This document shows positions 47,708 to 60,697 of a DNA stretch of 64,000 bases, one piece after another. The position numbers and the translations under genes are program-made. The stretch's first letter is position 1. Every line of letters begins with the position of its first letter. The notes below the pieces were generated by a model. That model searched no databases. It was given only the letters and a program-made list of their open reading frames with translations, and was not told the origin of the DNA. The stretch is from Macrocystis pyrifera (taxonomy: Eukaryota; Sar; Phaeophyceae; Laminariales; Laminariaceae): contig JASSKH010000037.1 of the NCBI GenBank assembly GCA_031763025.1, forward strand, positions 620,001-684,000, read 5' to 3'.

Positions 47708-49673
47708 TAGCAATAGTATCTCTCACCGAGAAAGTAGGAGAATGATCACACAAGAAAACAAGCGTGCAAAGTATCTTTGTTGGTTGATGTTGATGTTTTC
47801 ACATTAACTCATCGTCAAAAACCTACTCCGCGGCCATAGGTCACAGGACAGGCTCCAAAAACAAGTGGAATTATAGTGCCTTGTTTTTTTCTTTCTCGGC
47901 ATGTTTTTGGGTGATCAACGTTGAAGCTCATGCTGCACGTCGGCGGATGGCAAAGACACGAATTACCGCTGAAATAAACATAGCACCATAAACACACAAA
48001 AGCAAATGCAAGTGCAAATGCATAAATACATATATAATACCCATGACACCTGCTAGGAGAGGAGATCACACGTGGAACGTGGACTACTGCTTGCCGTACA
48101 TAATGACTCGTTATCTCGTACTGATTTACTGCTGCTGCAACTGATCATGTTCTATAGGTGCGGGTTAGGCCTGTCTGCGGGTTGGGCTGCCGAGTTCACC
48201 TCACATAAGCTTGCATGGATCGTGATTTGGTTAATCCACGGATTTCTGATTGGACTGCCTTCGAACTGCACTGATTTGGCTACATACTGATTGGCTGCGT
48301 ATTGCTTTGGCTATTGATCACTGGTCACGGATATTCATCAGGGGAGACACCCCAAAGCTGACTCACAGCAGCAGTAGTAGTAATATCTGACTCACAAGCT
48401 GGACTACAGCAGTAGTATGAACATCAAAGGTTGGCTGGTACGGTCTGAGGGTACGGTATGAAATCTGATGGAAAATCTTGCACTGCTTGGTGGGACTTCA
48501 AACAAACAAAGCAAAGGGGAAAAGCGACCAAGGAAATGACGACTACGATTAGCATTGCGTACGGCACCCTACACCCTCCACACCAAGTCAGTACGAGTAT
48601 TATAGTACGAAGCCCTAGCCGCCCGGTCTGTCGGAGGTTTCCCTCTGGTCAAGCGCCTCAACTCAATGCGACGAGCTGTATACCAGGGTAAACGACAGGC
48701 GCGATGCAGCCTATTGACATTGATATTATTAATAATAGTTTTCCACACACACGCTCCCAGGAGTCAGGACCGGGGAGTAAAGCAATGTAAGCAAAGTATG
48801 TTCGGCGGAAAAAAAAAAACCTGGAGGTACTGCGAGCGAGTACTGGCAGTATACTCGGGAGTATGGTGTGCACGAGGAGCATATATATACTGCTGTATCA
48901 TATCTGGGGACCGCGTTCATCCACAGGTTTCCGCAGAAAAGATACACAAATGCAAAATGCAACCAGGAGTCAGAATATTAATAGTATGGATATTAATAGT
49001 ACGACGTATGGTACAGGATGTATGCGCATCGATCAGTTTCGGGGGGGGGGGGGGGGGGGCGCTGGAGGTACGGAGAATACTGGACAGCAGTTTGGTACAT
49101 ACACGTGGCACGGTTAGAGTTAGGGGCTGCGACAATGCGCTGGCGCACTTTTTCGTCAGAATACCGCGTACCGCACCATACGCTGGAGGCGATGTTGCCC
49201 TTGCCGCACAAGTCTTCTACTTTTGAGGGCCGCACCTTTTTTCGCCGTAAGATAGGCGAAAGGATGTGCGGCTCACTTCCCGCCCCAGGCGGAATTGATT
49301 CTAGCTTTGTTCGTCGACCGCAGACAGTATTTACGCTCATCATATGCTCCATCATACCTGGTACGTATATACTTGCGTTTTATCATACCGAAACTTAGTG
49401 CGTGTTTTCTGCATTTAGCACGAGCCCGACGCCCGCCTGCATACTACGAGAGGGTAGAAGGAGCGGGTAAAAAGCACATTGTGAGTATATTTCTACAAGT
49501 ATGTACCAGGTATGTTCTTATGTCCATTTTTGTGCCTCCGGCCGCCCCCGGGGGCTCCTGGCGGGGGGTGCTGGCTGCCCACCGATAATGATATCCGTCG
49601 GGTACAGACGGACGTCAACGAGGTACCAGGTACGTACACGTATATCATACCATGTCAAATTCATAAATATATA

Positions 49674-49980
49674 TCGTCACTTTTACTTTCCAGCCTAACT
49701 CGTAGGAGGTTTTACCCTCAGCGAGCTTCTGGACAAGCCGTGGTCACAGGTGTCGTCCCTTCTCCCCCCCCAGTACGTGCCTTTATTTTTTGTCGCGCAT
49801 AAGGTTCAGCATTCCCACTGCTCGTCGAAATTCATCGAATGTAGCTAACTTACGCTCTCGCTTTCCGCTGATCAATTTTGTATGCAAGAAAAAGTCCCTA
49901 CGAGCATGTACTCGGTGAGACTCGAACATAAGAAATTGATCTTGATAGGCTCGCGGACCACCTACCAAGCCACCGGGGAC
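49674..49980 (-). mobile_element. tRNA-derived SINE, second copy
   Basis: Reverse complement of the 25.06-kb element over its whole length. Head: CCCCGGTGGCTTGGTAGG then B box TTCGAGTCTCACC. The tail ends GTAAAAGTGACG. Differences are scattered substitutions and small gaps, so the copies are independent insertions. Confidence 0.85.
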
Positions 49981-50083
49981 GCCGGCATATACAGAGATGT
50001 AGTGATCCCTCTACTGCTGCTGTAGGGTGGTGGGTATGCGACAGCCAACAATACCGGCAAGCGGCAACCTGCACTGCTGCAGC

Positions 50084-50116
<33 letters not shown>

Positions 50117-51699
50117 AGTGGTCGGCACACTACCACACACACTGGTACAGTCCCATCTTTGACAAGTGCCAGCGCATTCACCGGCACTATAGCATAGGGG
50201 GCAGTCGGCACTACTGCTGTACCCAACCGGCAATAAAGAGGGATCACGACTACTGACCGCACGTATCAGTTGTGAGGTCGCTCTCATAAGCTTGGATGCT
50301 TGGATGCTTGGGCGCCCCCAAGGTGGTACTACTCCTTGTAACTTGTACGATACTCTGGCAGGTGGGTAGTGTCGTGTTTTTAACATCGACGGGATGGGTA
50401 TCCGTGAAGCGAGTTCGTAGATTTCGCCAAACGCCAAACAATACTTCGCATTTTACGTACTGCTGCTGTATCGATTCGATTGTTTTCAATAGAACTATGA
50501 ATGAACCTGTGGCGAGTTGATTTGGACTTTGACGCCTGAAATAAAGTACTAGAGCACATCACCGCTATCCTAACTACGGCGGCGGCGGTGCTTGGCTTCA
50601 GATACACGGCAGAAGTACCGCGATACAGCACACGTAGATCTCGACCTGCGTGTATTGACTTCAAACCAGTCATTACGTGAGTTGTACCTCCATACCTCCA
50701 CAATGATACGTAACCGTACGTAGGCATAGGTCGAACATTTTATTTGTCGCCCAACGGCCAGGCGAACAAGAAACTATGTTATAGAAGAGCGGCAGCAGTC
50801 AGCAGTGGTCAACCGTAGACCTCGGAGAGGTGAAATACAAGAAGCGGAATCACCATGCCGTGCTCACCTCTACAGCATGCGAGGCAACCCCCGGCGCCAT
50901 CCTGCTAGAAAATCACACGCCAGGGAGTCAGCGGTATGCAGAGAGGAGCGCGGAACGCAACAGGGCAGTGGCAAGAGGCAAAGAAGAGAGGAGAGGCGCG
51001 GTTTTTAGTTTCGTGTGCTTGTTGAAGCGCGAAACAAACGGGGCGAAAAAAAAAAAAAAACTGCTTCGAAGAGGGTTGAGTTCTCCGTGAGATACCAAAG
51101 CCAAGCGGTTGCCCGCGAGTTGCTAGAGTAGAGCGTGCGCTAACAGGCTATGAGAGGTTCCCGAGGCTTACCGGGAATCAAGCTGCGGAAGCTGTAGCGA
51201 AAACTTCAGCATGCCCGAACGATATAAGCTCTGTCGCTGTGACACAAAAAAAAAGAGGAGGAGGGGGGAAAACGAGAAAACACAGTGGAGTTCCACACGG
51301 TTGCGTTATTGATCCGGGATAAGGGGACAATTTTGTTCGGAATATCTTTCATCATGGTGGGTTTGGGTTTCTTGCTCTGTTGCGCGCGTGAGCAGTGAAC
51401 AGCGTGACCGGCACGACAGGTTGTTTTTTTAGTACGGCATACCAGGTACAACGTAACGATATGGCGATAGATGCTACCGATGGGTACGGCGCATGTGTGC
51501 TATTCGTACCTGCTAACGAGAGTATTGTATACCGCGATATGCCAAGCAAGCGTGTTGCCACTAACAGCAAGCAGCAGTTTTCTACTGCGGTGTACCGGCT
51601 GTACACCAACATGTGGATATCAAACTGCTGTGGTGTACGCGTAGATTTCGTAGATGACACCGTTACTTGGAAGCTGTATCGTATTGTACGAACGACGAG

Positions 51700-52960
<1,261 letters not shown>

Positions 52961-54596
52961 CCATTTTGATGAAATCACCATGGAAAATTCCCTCACAAGA
53001 TGTGTACGAGTTGTTGACATGTCCGTGCATCGTATGTATAATCCTGTGCTTCACATACTGCTGATTCTTGATTCTTGTCCGTACGTGATTTCTACGAGCT
53101 AAAGCGAGCTTCTAGTATACCTGGTGTACGGATCCGAGAAATAGGGCCTCCTTTCGAGATGGCTGAAGCGAACGACCAACAGACCGACCGACCGATCGAC
53201 TGGGGTACACCAACGCACACAAGTTGACGTCAGTAACAATTATCCTGCTGCGGGAGTTCTTAGCGACACTCATACTATATTGATTGTAGTACGTAGGAAG
53301 ACGCGAATTCTCAACATCTTAGCACAGCCACTTACTGGACATCGAGTCCCACTTGTTCCACGTTCACGGCGCTTGCGTCTGTGAGCGCGCCCGCTCCATT
53401 CGCCTCAGTGAGGAAATAATGTGCAGCCATATGCCATACCAGGTACACGGGTTGCATGGGGCCAGCGTGCATGTCTTGTCTGGTGTCGCATACCGTACCA
53501 GGCACCCCTCTATTATTAGACGAAAATATAAGGACCGTTAAGACATTAATATGAAGATAAAACGGCCCATACACTTCAGTCCAACTAGAGATGAGCACCG
53601 GAAAAAGAAAAACCGGTTAACCGCGCTTTTTGGAAAGCCGGCAGGCATATGCAGATTAGTCAGTTTTCAACGAAAAAACTAAGGTTTTTACGTAGTTTAG
53701 TTATTTTTTTATAGATTTAGGGCACCTACACATGAAATAAAACGAGCCTGCAGCAAAGGATGACGTGAACATAAACATAGAAGCGTGAAACCTGAGCGAA
53801 CAAGGTAACAAATAGAACCAGAGATACGCTCTTAGGAGAACACAACCAGGTGAAAATCGAGGTAAAATCGATAAATCACCTGTGCTTTCCATTATTGTGG
53901 AGGCTTTAATACCTGCCCAGAAAAAACGGGTCGGACCAGTTTTTCGTTTTAAGAAAAACACCTCCTATCCGGTTTTCGGTTTTTTAAAAAATGCTATCCG
54001 GTGCCTGGACTACAGTATATACCCACAAATTGTCGCATGGAGAGGATTTGGCTCGTACTCTTTCGCTCTCAGTGGCGATGTGTGTGCTGCTAATAATAGT
54101 CAAGTTGTTTAAGATGATATGTACTTTTCATTCTTCAGATGACCGCAGTTTCGCTAACATCTACTGGGAACACATACGACATACTTACATGCGTGAACGC
54201 AACAACAAAACAGCTGGTGGGAAACAGCATGCTAGATATCATCATAAGCACTTCTATTGTTGTGCATATCTCTCAAAACCACAACCCGGGGTCGACTGGT
54301 TGTTAAGAACTGGACCTCAGATAGATGCGGCATGGCAAGGATTTTCTCCCCCTCCTCGTACTTCATGCGACCAGTGCATACTCCAGGGCGTACTCTAGGT
54401 GAACAAAAAGAACCAGCATTACGCGCGAAAAGAAAAGACAACGCCGTCCAAAATCACACCTACTGCTAGCACGAGTAAAATTGTATCGCGGAAGGCACGC
54501 AGGGTATTTGTCGCTCTACTGCACCGCAGAAGACGTAAACGCAAGTTTCCACGCCCCCAACCAACGAAAAGCAATAGCAAATGCCGCGGCCCATTC

Positions 54597-57500
54597 CTAC
54601 CTCTTGCGATCCTTCTGGGTCAGCATCGCCCTCGCCACTTTAGATTGCGGCGACCTGTTCAACTGTTCTGAAATATACAATGACGCCTCCAGCAGCACGT
54701 CCATGTCAATGCCAGTTTCCACCCCCATCCCCCTCAGCATGTACACCACGTCTTCCGTCGCAACGTTTCCGCTTGCCCCCGGAGCGTAGGGGCAGCCTCC
54801 GAGCCCCGAAACGGAGGTGTCGAAGATGGTCACTCCCTGACCATAGAGCGAGTGGAGAGGTAACATTAACATTGTAGCGGACACGTGCTTTGTGAAAAAA
54901 AACTATTAATAAAAGACAAGCGTCAGCTGTGAGATCGCATGTTCTTCTAAAACTCATACTGGCAAGCTGCGTGTGATAATTATTCATAAACAAACTACGC
55001 GGGAGTAACAAGAACACGCAACTCAGACGGCGGAGTGGTTACGCTGAAGGTTATCTTATCACCTTTTGCACGCGTGTTTTAAGCTTGTATATAGCTAGTT
55101 GTGCTGAAGGCTGTAGGTTGCATTGCGCCGGGGGGCGACGGAAAAAATGTTCAGGATAGCTCAACGCCGGAACGAAACGGTGTGCACACAACCATGCCTA
55201 TATATGAGCATCGATGTTTAGGTTCCCCTACAATATGGCGACAGAAACCGTGTACACACATCCATCCCAATATGAGCATCGACTTTAGGTACCCTGCAAC
55301 ATGAAGACAAAGACGCAATACCAGGCGGAGCTTTCACCTGTTGTCAACACGACGACGGTACGAGTACAGTGCGCGACAACACTTAAGACAGTAGCACTTA
55401 CTGTAAGACAGCACTTAAGACATAAGTTAAGACAGCACTTAGGAACTCTTAGATTGGGCCAGGCTCCAATTGTACGTATGTGAGGCAGGGTGCATCCTAC
55501 ACCAATAATCCCATGTCAGTACCAGGTACACATAATTTGTTTTCTCATGCCTCGTGCAAACGCCGAGCCAAAAAACAAATCTCACTGTCGTGAACTAAGT
55601 TGCGGCAAAGCAATTCAGGAATCGCAGGTATCAGGTATATTTATATACTTCGAAGCACCAGGTGTACATCATACCTCCTCCAAGGCGATGAGGATGTTCG
55701 CTAGGGCCTGCCCGTACGTATCGTGGAAATGCGCCGCCAACTTCTCCATAGGAACTCCTGCCAGTGCCAGGGTTTGGAGTAGAGCCAGGGTGCTTCCAGC
55801 GGTCCCCACACCGATTGTGTCGCCCAGTGACACAGAATAGCACCCCATGTCTAAGAGAGATCGAGTCACCTGAAGTAAGAGAAAATGAGAAAAATGAGGT
55901 CTACGGCAATAAAAGTCACGAAATCGGCAAAGGCCACCGACGACGCTTTTGGAGGAGAATCCAAAGGAGAGAACAAGGGGATACCAAACCTTAAGCTTGC
56001 ACAGGAACGGTGATGTAGTCGAGTTGGGAGACATGACGAGGTCTCAAGCACTGTTGGAGACACAGCACAAAGTAAACTCTTCTCTTGATGCTCTAAAAAG
56101 TATGAAGGAAGGGCAAGAGAACAGTTGCAAGAACAAGGAAGGACAAGGCGATATCGAACTGGGGTATCAAGGTGCTACGCGGGGCGAAAAAATACGCGCG
56201 TGTAGACTCGGCGTTAGAGCAATACACGAAAACACCCGTTGCCGGTTTGCTGCTGCTGTCGCATTGATCACGATTTATCTCTGTGTGTGAATGGCACTGA
56301 TCGAACCTAGGATGTGGCGTCGGCTTTCACCGGCTGCCTGCCCCAACACGCAACCCAACGGTACCATCCTTATCCTTCGACGCAAATCGAAACGGCTCTG
56401 CGTTACCCGCACGCTGACCTTCGCGACGTCCTCTGGAGGCACGTGTCCCTCGTACGGACACCCGAGCACGCAAGAAACGTAGCCCCGCACCGGTAACCTC
56501 GCCACCGCCGCCTTCTCCAGCAGGGGCTTAAAGCGGCCCATGCTCTCCTGGACCGAGCAATTGATGTTAGCGCGACTGAACGACTCGGACGCTGCAGCGA
56601 ACACTGCCACCTGCAAGCCGTGGGGGCAGGGCGGGGAGCGGGGAATAAGAGCCTGCGAAGGAACGTGATATCAACCAGTGACTGCGAGGGGGTTGATTGA
56701 AGAAAGATTGCGTTAGTAAAGGCGTCTCTTCTATGTGAATACTGAACTTCGATAAGTCGTCGTGTTGGGCTTAAATCTCGTCACCGTACTACAGACCATA
56801 CAAGCTGAGCTTGAACGATGACGTCCTCCTTACTCGTACGTAGCGTTTTTTATATCCCTCGACGCATTCCTCGTTGGCTCCCTGTTGAGAACTATGTAGA
56901 TATGTTGCAACACTTCCTGCGATACCCACAGTTCTCCCAAGCTGATTATAAGTTGTCCTGGCGATTTATAGTTCCATGTATGGCAGCTACCGGTACATGC
57001 CAAGAAGATTGATGTTGCCATATCACCTGTGCCGCATCGCCTACAAAAAAACTCATTTTGGGCAATTGTACAATCAAATAAATGCCTGGAAGCACCTCTA
57101 CTTCCTTTTTTTTGGTCACCGATATTTGGTTATTATGCTCTAGCTCAAAACTTTTTCATTGATCCAATATTTGGCAAGGCAGATATGGGCTCCTTGGTGC
57201 ACTCCCGTGACGGTGGCAAAGCGGCAGCAGTTTCCGTGCCCTGCTTCCAGTCGGACCTCGTCGATAAAGTTTGAAAATGGGCAAAAAAATATGGTTCCAG
57301 GCGTTTGAACTTGATTTTCTTGTACTGGAGTCAAGTACATTTTTGGCTGCTGTAGAAAAATACAGTATCAGACTCGTACGTACGTACCAGTTTCCTTTGC
57401 AATTTTTTTAGTAACGGATTTTTAAATATGATATTGGGGTAAGCCCGGCAGCGCAGAAGCCTAGAACATGCTCCGTCGCTCTGCCGCTGCTCTTCCCAAG

Positions 57501-59130
57501 GATACAGCAGCTGCTGTATTAGCAAGGCCAGCACGTACCACGTGTCTGCATATGCATCGGGACAGAAAACGGAGTTCTTTAGCGTATTTCGACTGTCGGC
57601 ACAAGCGAAAGCAGGATGGCCGTTTTGTGCATGTTTTGGGTGATTTTTTAGGCACCATTCTCAGGTTGACCGTGGCAGCTGGAGGTTCGATCCCTAATTT
57701 CGCAAGGCGGAAATGACATGACGGGCTGTATGCGAGCAAACACACACGGAAATCTGGTCAATTTCGTCAAGGTCTTCGAGTCGGACCTCCGCCGTGAAAA
57801 TGGCCTAATTGGGCGGCGCAATTTCCTCGACCGAAGCTGCCGTTTGCTTGAAGCTGCGATGAGCAGAATTTATCCAAGCCTAGGACGGCCAAGCGCCAAC
57901 CAGTCACATAACAGGCTCTATCATGACTTGATTGAGTTCCTCTGAGCGTCCTGCGCCATTTGGGGCCTTCAGTGGGCAGCACGGTGACCGTGAAAAGTGC
58001 CTCAAAAGACTCTGTGGGGCTGATCTCTGCCAAACCCCGGTTTCAATAATATTCGCCTTTTTTATTGCACCTAAAAAAACTTTTGTGGGCAATGCAACAC
58101 AGGTGATTTTATCTAAGGCACTCAAAATTCCCCAACCCTAACCCTAACCCTAACAATAACCCCACTGCACTATGCAGAAACCCTAATCTGACTCTAATTC
58201 CAAGTGATTTGTCCCCACAACGCGAGTGCAGTCCTCAAGGGGTCAACCCTAACCCTTCAACGCTCTGTAGCAATAGCCATCAGCTCAAGTCCAGCAGCAG
58301 TATCAACACATCGTATTAATAGCAGTACTATACTATGAATAGTGGTAGGTTAGACTGTACCTCGTCTACGCCGGCCTCGATCGCTGCTTCCAGCCCTCTT
58401 AGGTTAGGCGTCAAGGCCGCGTACTTAACGCCAGGTGCTCGTCGGATGTTGCCCACCACCTCGCGACCGTCAGCCATCTGGGGAACCCACCTGGGACTCA
58501 CGAAAGATGCCGCTTCTATGGTTCCGCATCCGGCATCAGACAACCGGTCTACCAAGCCCACCTGGAGTAATCAATGGATTCGCACCGCAATGACAGAGAG
58601 TAGCAGTTGGGTCGCGTTGCTTTGCGAGCACGATCGTATCATTTACATCATAAGCACATTGTGATATCACATTATTCGTGGCGACTGAAGGGATCACCGG
58701 TGCTTGTCGCTCGTACTCATGGTACGTTTTCGACTGCAGCACGCAGTGCGTACGGTATGTACCGCAGGTGTCGTGTATGTGTTGGGGACTGGGCTACCAT
58801 TACTTCAATTACCACACCAACAGGTATTCCTTCAAACGAACATCGTTTGCGTTGCAAAGTCGCCAGCTTGAGACTAGATCACGTCTTGTGTAGCCCTTGC
58901 AGCGGGTTCACCTTGACTGGTGTCGGCACGTTGGAAGGTTCGTTTTGGAGTCCATCCCTCGGGCCGACTTCAACCAAAGACACCTCGCGAGGCCAGGTTG
59001 TTCTTCTTTCGAGAGAAAAAGTCGCTCTTGGGTTAATTGCGCCGCTTTTCGTGGATCGACCTGCTCTGCTTGCTGCGCCGTGGGCGCATGCTCTCTTGAA
59101 CCGAAGCCGGTGGCCAAGACATCGGATCAT
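54597..59130 (-). CDS. HMGCL: Hydroxymethylglutaryl-CoA lyase, mitochondrial (complete, 5 exons)
   Basis: Coding exons on the minus strand: 59130-58912, 58561-58361, 56610-56419, 55869-55675 and 54836-54597 (TAG). All introns are phase 0, giving 348 residues. The enzyme splits HMG-CoA into acetoacetate and acetyl-CoA in leucine breakdown and ketone-body synthesis. Visible family marks: [11 protein letters not shown] (54-64, catalytic Arg58/Asp59), [51 protein letters not shown], the metal ligands in [12 protein letters not shown] (His251, His253), and [14 protein letters not shown] (reactive Cys284, ligand Asn293). The first ~45 residues are rich in Arg/Ala/Ser and lack acids early on, fitting a mitochondrial presequence. 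The C-terminus DRKR is not a peroxisomal signal. ATG at 59130 is chosen as the first Met in frame giving this presequence. Length is close to animal HMGCL plus a longer presequence. Divergent neighbour: the TTL-like gene. Confidence 0.93.
58133..58157. repeat. Short interstitial telomere-like (CCCTAA)3
   Basis: Three tandem CCCTAA units plus a CAATAACC remnant in the first half of an HMGCL intron; isolated CAACCCTAACCC follows at 58243. Confidence 0.8.
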
Positions 59131-59880
59131 AGTTCAGGTGGCCTTCTTCAGCGGTGTGGTAGTCACCCACCAGTCCAGCGTTGTGCGTGCGCGTGCTGTG
59201 CTGCTGTGGAAGCAGAGATTCGAGCGAAAATAGGCGGTGTAACTACCCCTTCACCCCTCCCCATCAAGGCTCCTCGACGCTTTGGTACTCCCAAATGGCT
59301 GAGTGTCAGTGTCACCAAGAAGCCCATCTGGGTGCTGCCCACCATTGTTGCGCTTGCTGGCGAGGGGCTGAACACCTTCTTCCTGCTTCACCCTATCGCT
59401 ACTGAAGCTCTCTTGTGGAAGCCTGGGAAGAAACTTCTCCAAGTTCGATTTGCCTGCGATTGGCACTCTGGATCTTCGCCTAAAACCACTGCAGAAAGAG
59501 AGAACAACGGTCGATGGCAAGTCGAGACCGGAGAGACCACGCAGAGCATCCGGACTGCCGCACCAACCGAACCGGTCATGAGCCGCGTGCACCACCAGAA
59601 CGCCGCAGTGCCGACCATGCATACGGTTTCAGCACCAGAACAACAGTATACCACCTCCCCAGACCCACCGACGGCAGCTGTGGAAGCAGGCAGAAGCAGC
59701 AGCACCGGCAGCAGTGGTAGTGCGCAACAACTAAGCCAAGAAGATCATTCCAAACCGTTTTGTGCATCGCATGCATCAAGGCTGTCGTTTCGAGTAACAG
59801 GAGCTGCTTCGGTTGCACGCCTGGAGCCCCTGCTCCTCGCTGGAGACTGGCGACACATGGGGCAGCAGCAGGGGTAGAGT
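59131..59880. other. Divergent promoter/5' region between HMG-CoA lyase and TTL-like genes, unusually open in several frames
   Basis: This stretch separates two outward-facing genes, so both 5' untranslated regions and promoters should lie here. A plus-strand frame with no stop runs 58897-59877 (326 codons, partly antisense to HMGCL exon 1) and ends in Ser/Gly/Gln-rich sequence. Minus frames of 105-150 codons also exist at 59251-59622, 59388-59705 and 59576-60028. No domain was recognised in any of them. Part could be the unfound N-terminal exon(s) of the TTL-like protein. No TATA box was identified with confidence. Confidence 0.35.
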
Positions 59881-60020
59881 GGTCGCGAGTCCCCGGTCGG
59901 GATGGTGGAAGCGCCGCCGGTGGCGATCGCATCGATTTTGTGTGGGAGACGACCGTCTTGAAGCAACAGCTGAAGGAGCATCGGAACGCCACCATATTGA
60001 ATCGCCTCAGCGGGGCCCAG
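59880..60020 (+). CDS. Probable upstream exon of the TTL-like gene (start uncertain)
   Basis: A frame ending at 60020 reads GDRIDFVWETTVLKQQLKEH then RNATILNRLSGAQ, followed by the donor GTACTC. Joined in phase 0 to the exon at 60698 it gives RLSGAQ-VLEDKANLALL, resembling the N-rich 'NHFPG...LT-K--LA' stretch that precedes the ATP-grasp part of TTL proteins. The frame is open back to 59721 but has no in-frame ATG, so the exon must begin at an acceptor between about 59721 and 59930 (several AGs, none clearly best). The start given is a guess. The opposite strand is also open here, which lowers confidence. Confidence 0.5.
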
Positions 60021-60697
60021 GTACTCACGACATAGATGCATACATACGAGCGTACAAGTAGTGTACGTGGACAAGTTGATCAGGCAGCGTTGATGGAAAG
60101 GAGCTGAGAACTGAGAGCCGCCAGGAAGACATCAAGCAGCGCAAACATCAAGACAAGATCAATCTGCTACAGCATTAATAGTAAACGCTTGAGAGAGTGC
60201 GGTTGAAGAGACGACCATCAACCGTGCCACAGAGTGCTACAGCAATAGCCTACAGCAGCAGTAGCCTACTCTGTAGCTGTACCTTTGGGAAGATATACCA
60301 GGTCACCAGGTACCAGGTAACTATCCATTGGCATGTTGGCGGTGTTTTTCTCTCGAACGAACGACTGAAATTTGGGTCGTGGCTGACCTCACGACGACAC
60401 CTGTCCTTTTGGTTCTTCAGACGTAATTTAATACCTACCTACCAGGTATACCGAGCATGGTCCCTTAACTTGATACGTATGCCGGGTGTCTGGTATGTAC
60501 GGGTATTGTTAATAGTACTTACATACCTCGAATACAGGCTCTATCGTGCCAAAGTACCGTTAGTGATACCTACTTAGGATTCATGTCAGTAGCTTCGACA
60601 ACACGTCGATATCCTGCGCCACGTCAGACGGATTACCTTTCGTGCTCCAAACCTACCACGTGGCCGCTCTCAATTGGTTTGCACGCTCGCTCGGCAG

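Noticed and set aside
48666-49226. 186-codon plus-strand frame
   Set aside because: No recognisable motif, contains a poly-G tract, and overlaps repeat-like AATATTAATAG words; not supported as a gene.
57660-57720. tRNA gene or SINE head suggested by GGTTCGATCCC near 57683
   Set aside because: The B-box word is present, but the flanking bases do not form a T stem and no A box was seen at the right distance.
58133-58157. Chromosome end
   Set aside because: Only three CCCTAA units, lying inside an HMGCL intron, so interstitial.
58897-59877. 326-codon plus-strand open frame as a separate gene
   Set aside because: The first ~235 bp are antisense to HMGCL exon 1, no domain is recognisable, and other frames are open too. 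It may contain part of the TTL-like gene but cannot be called.
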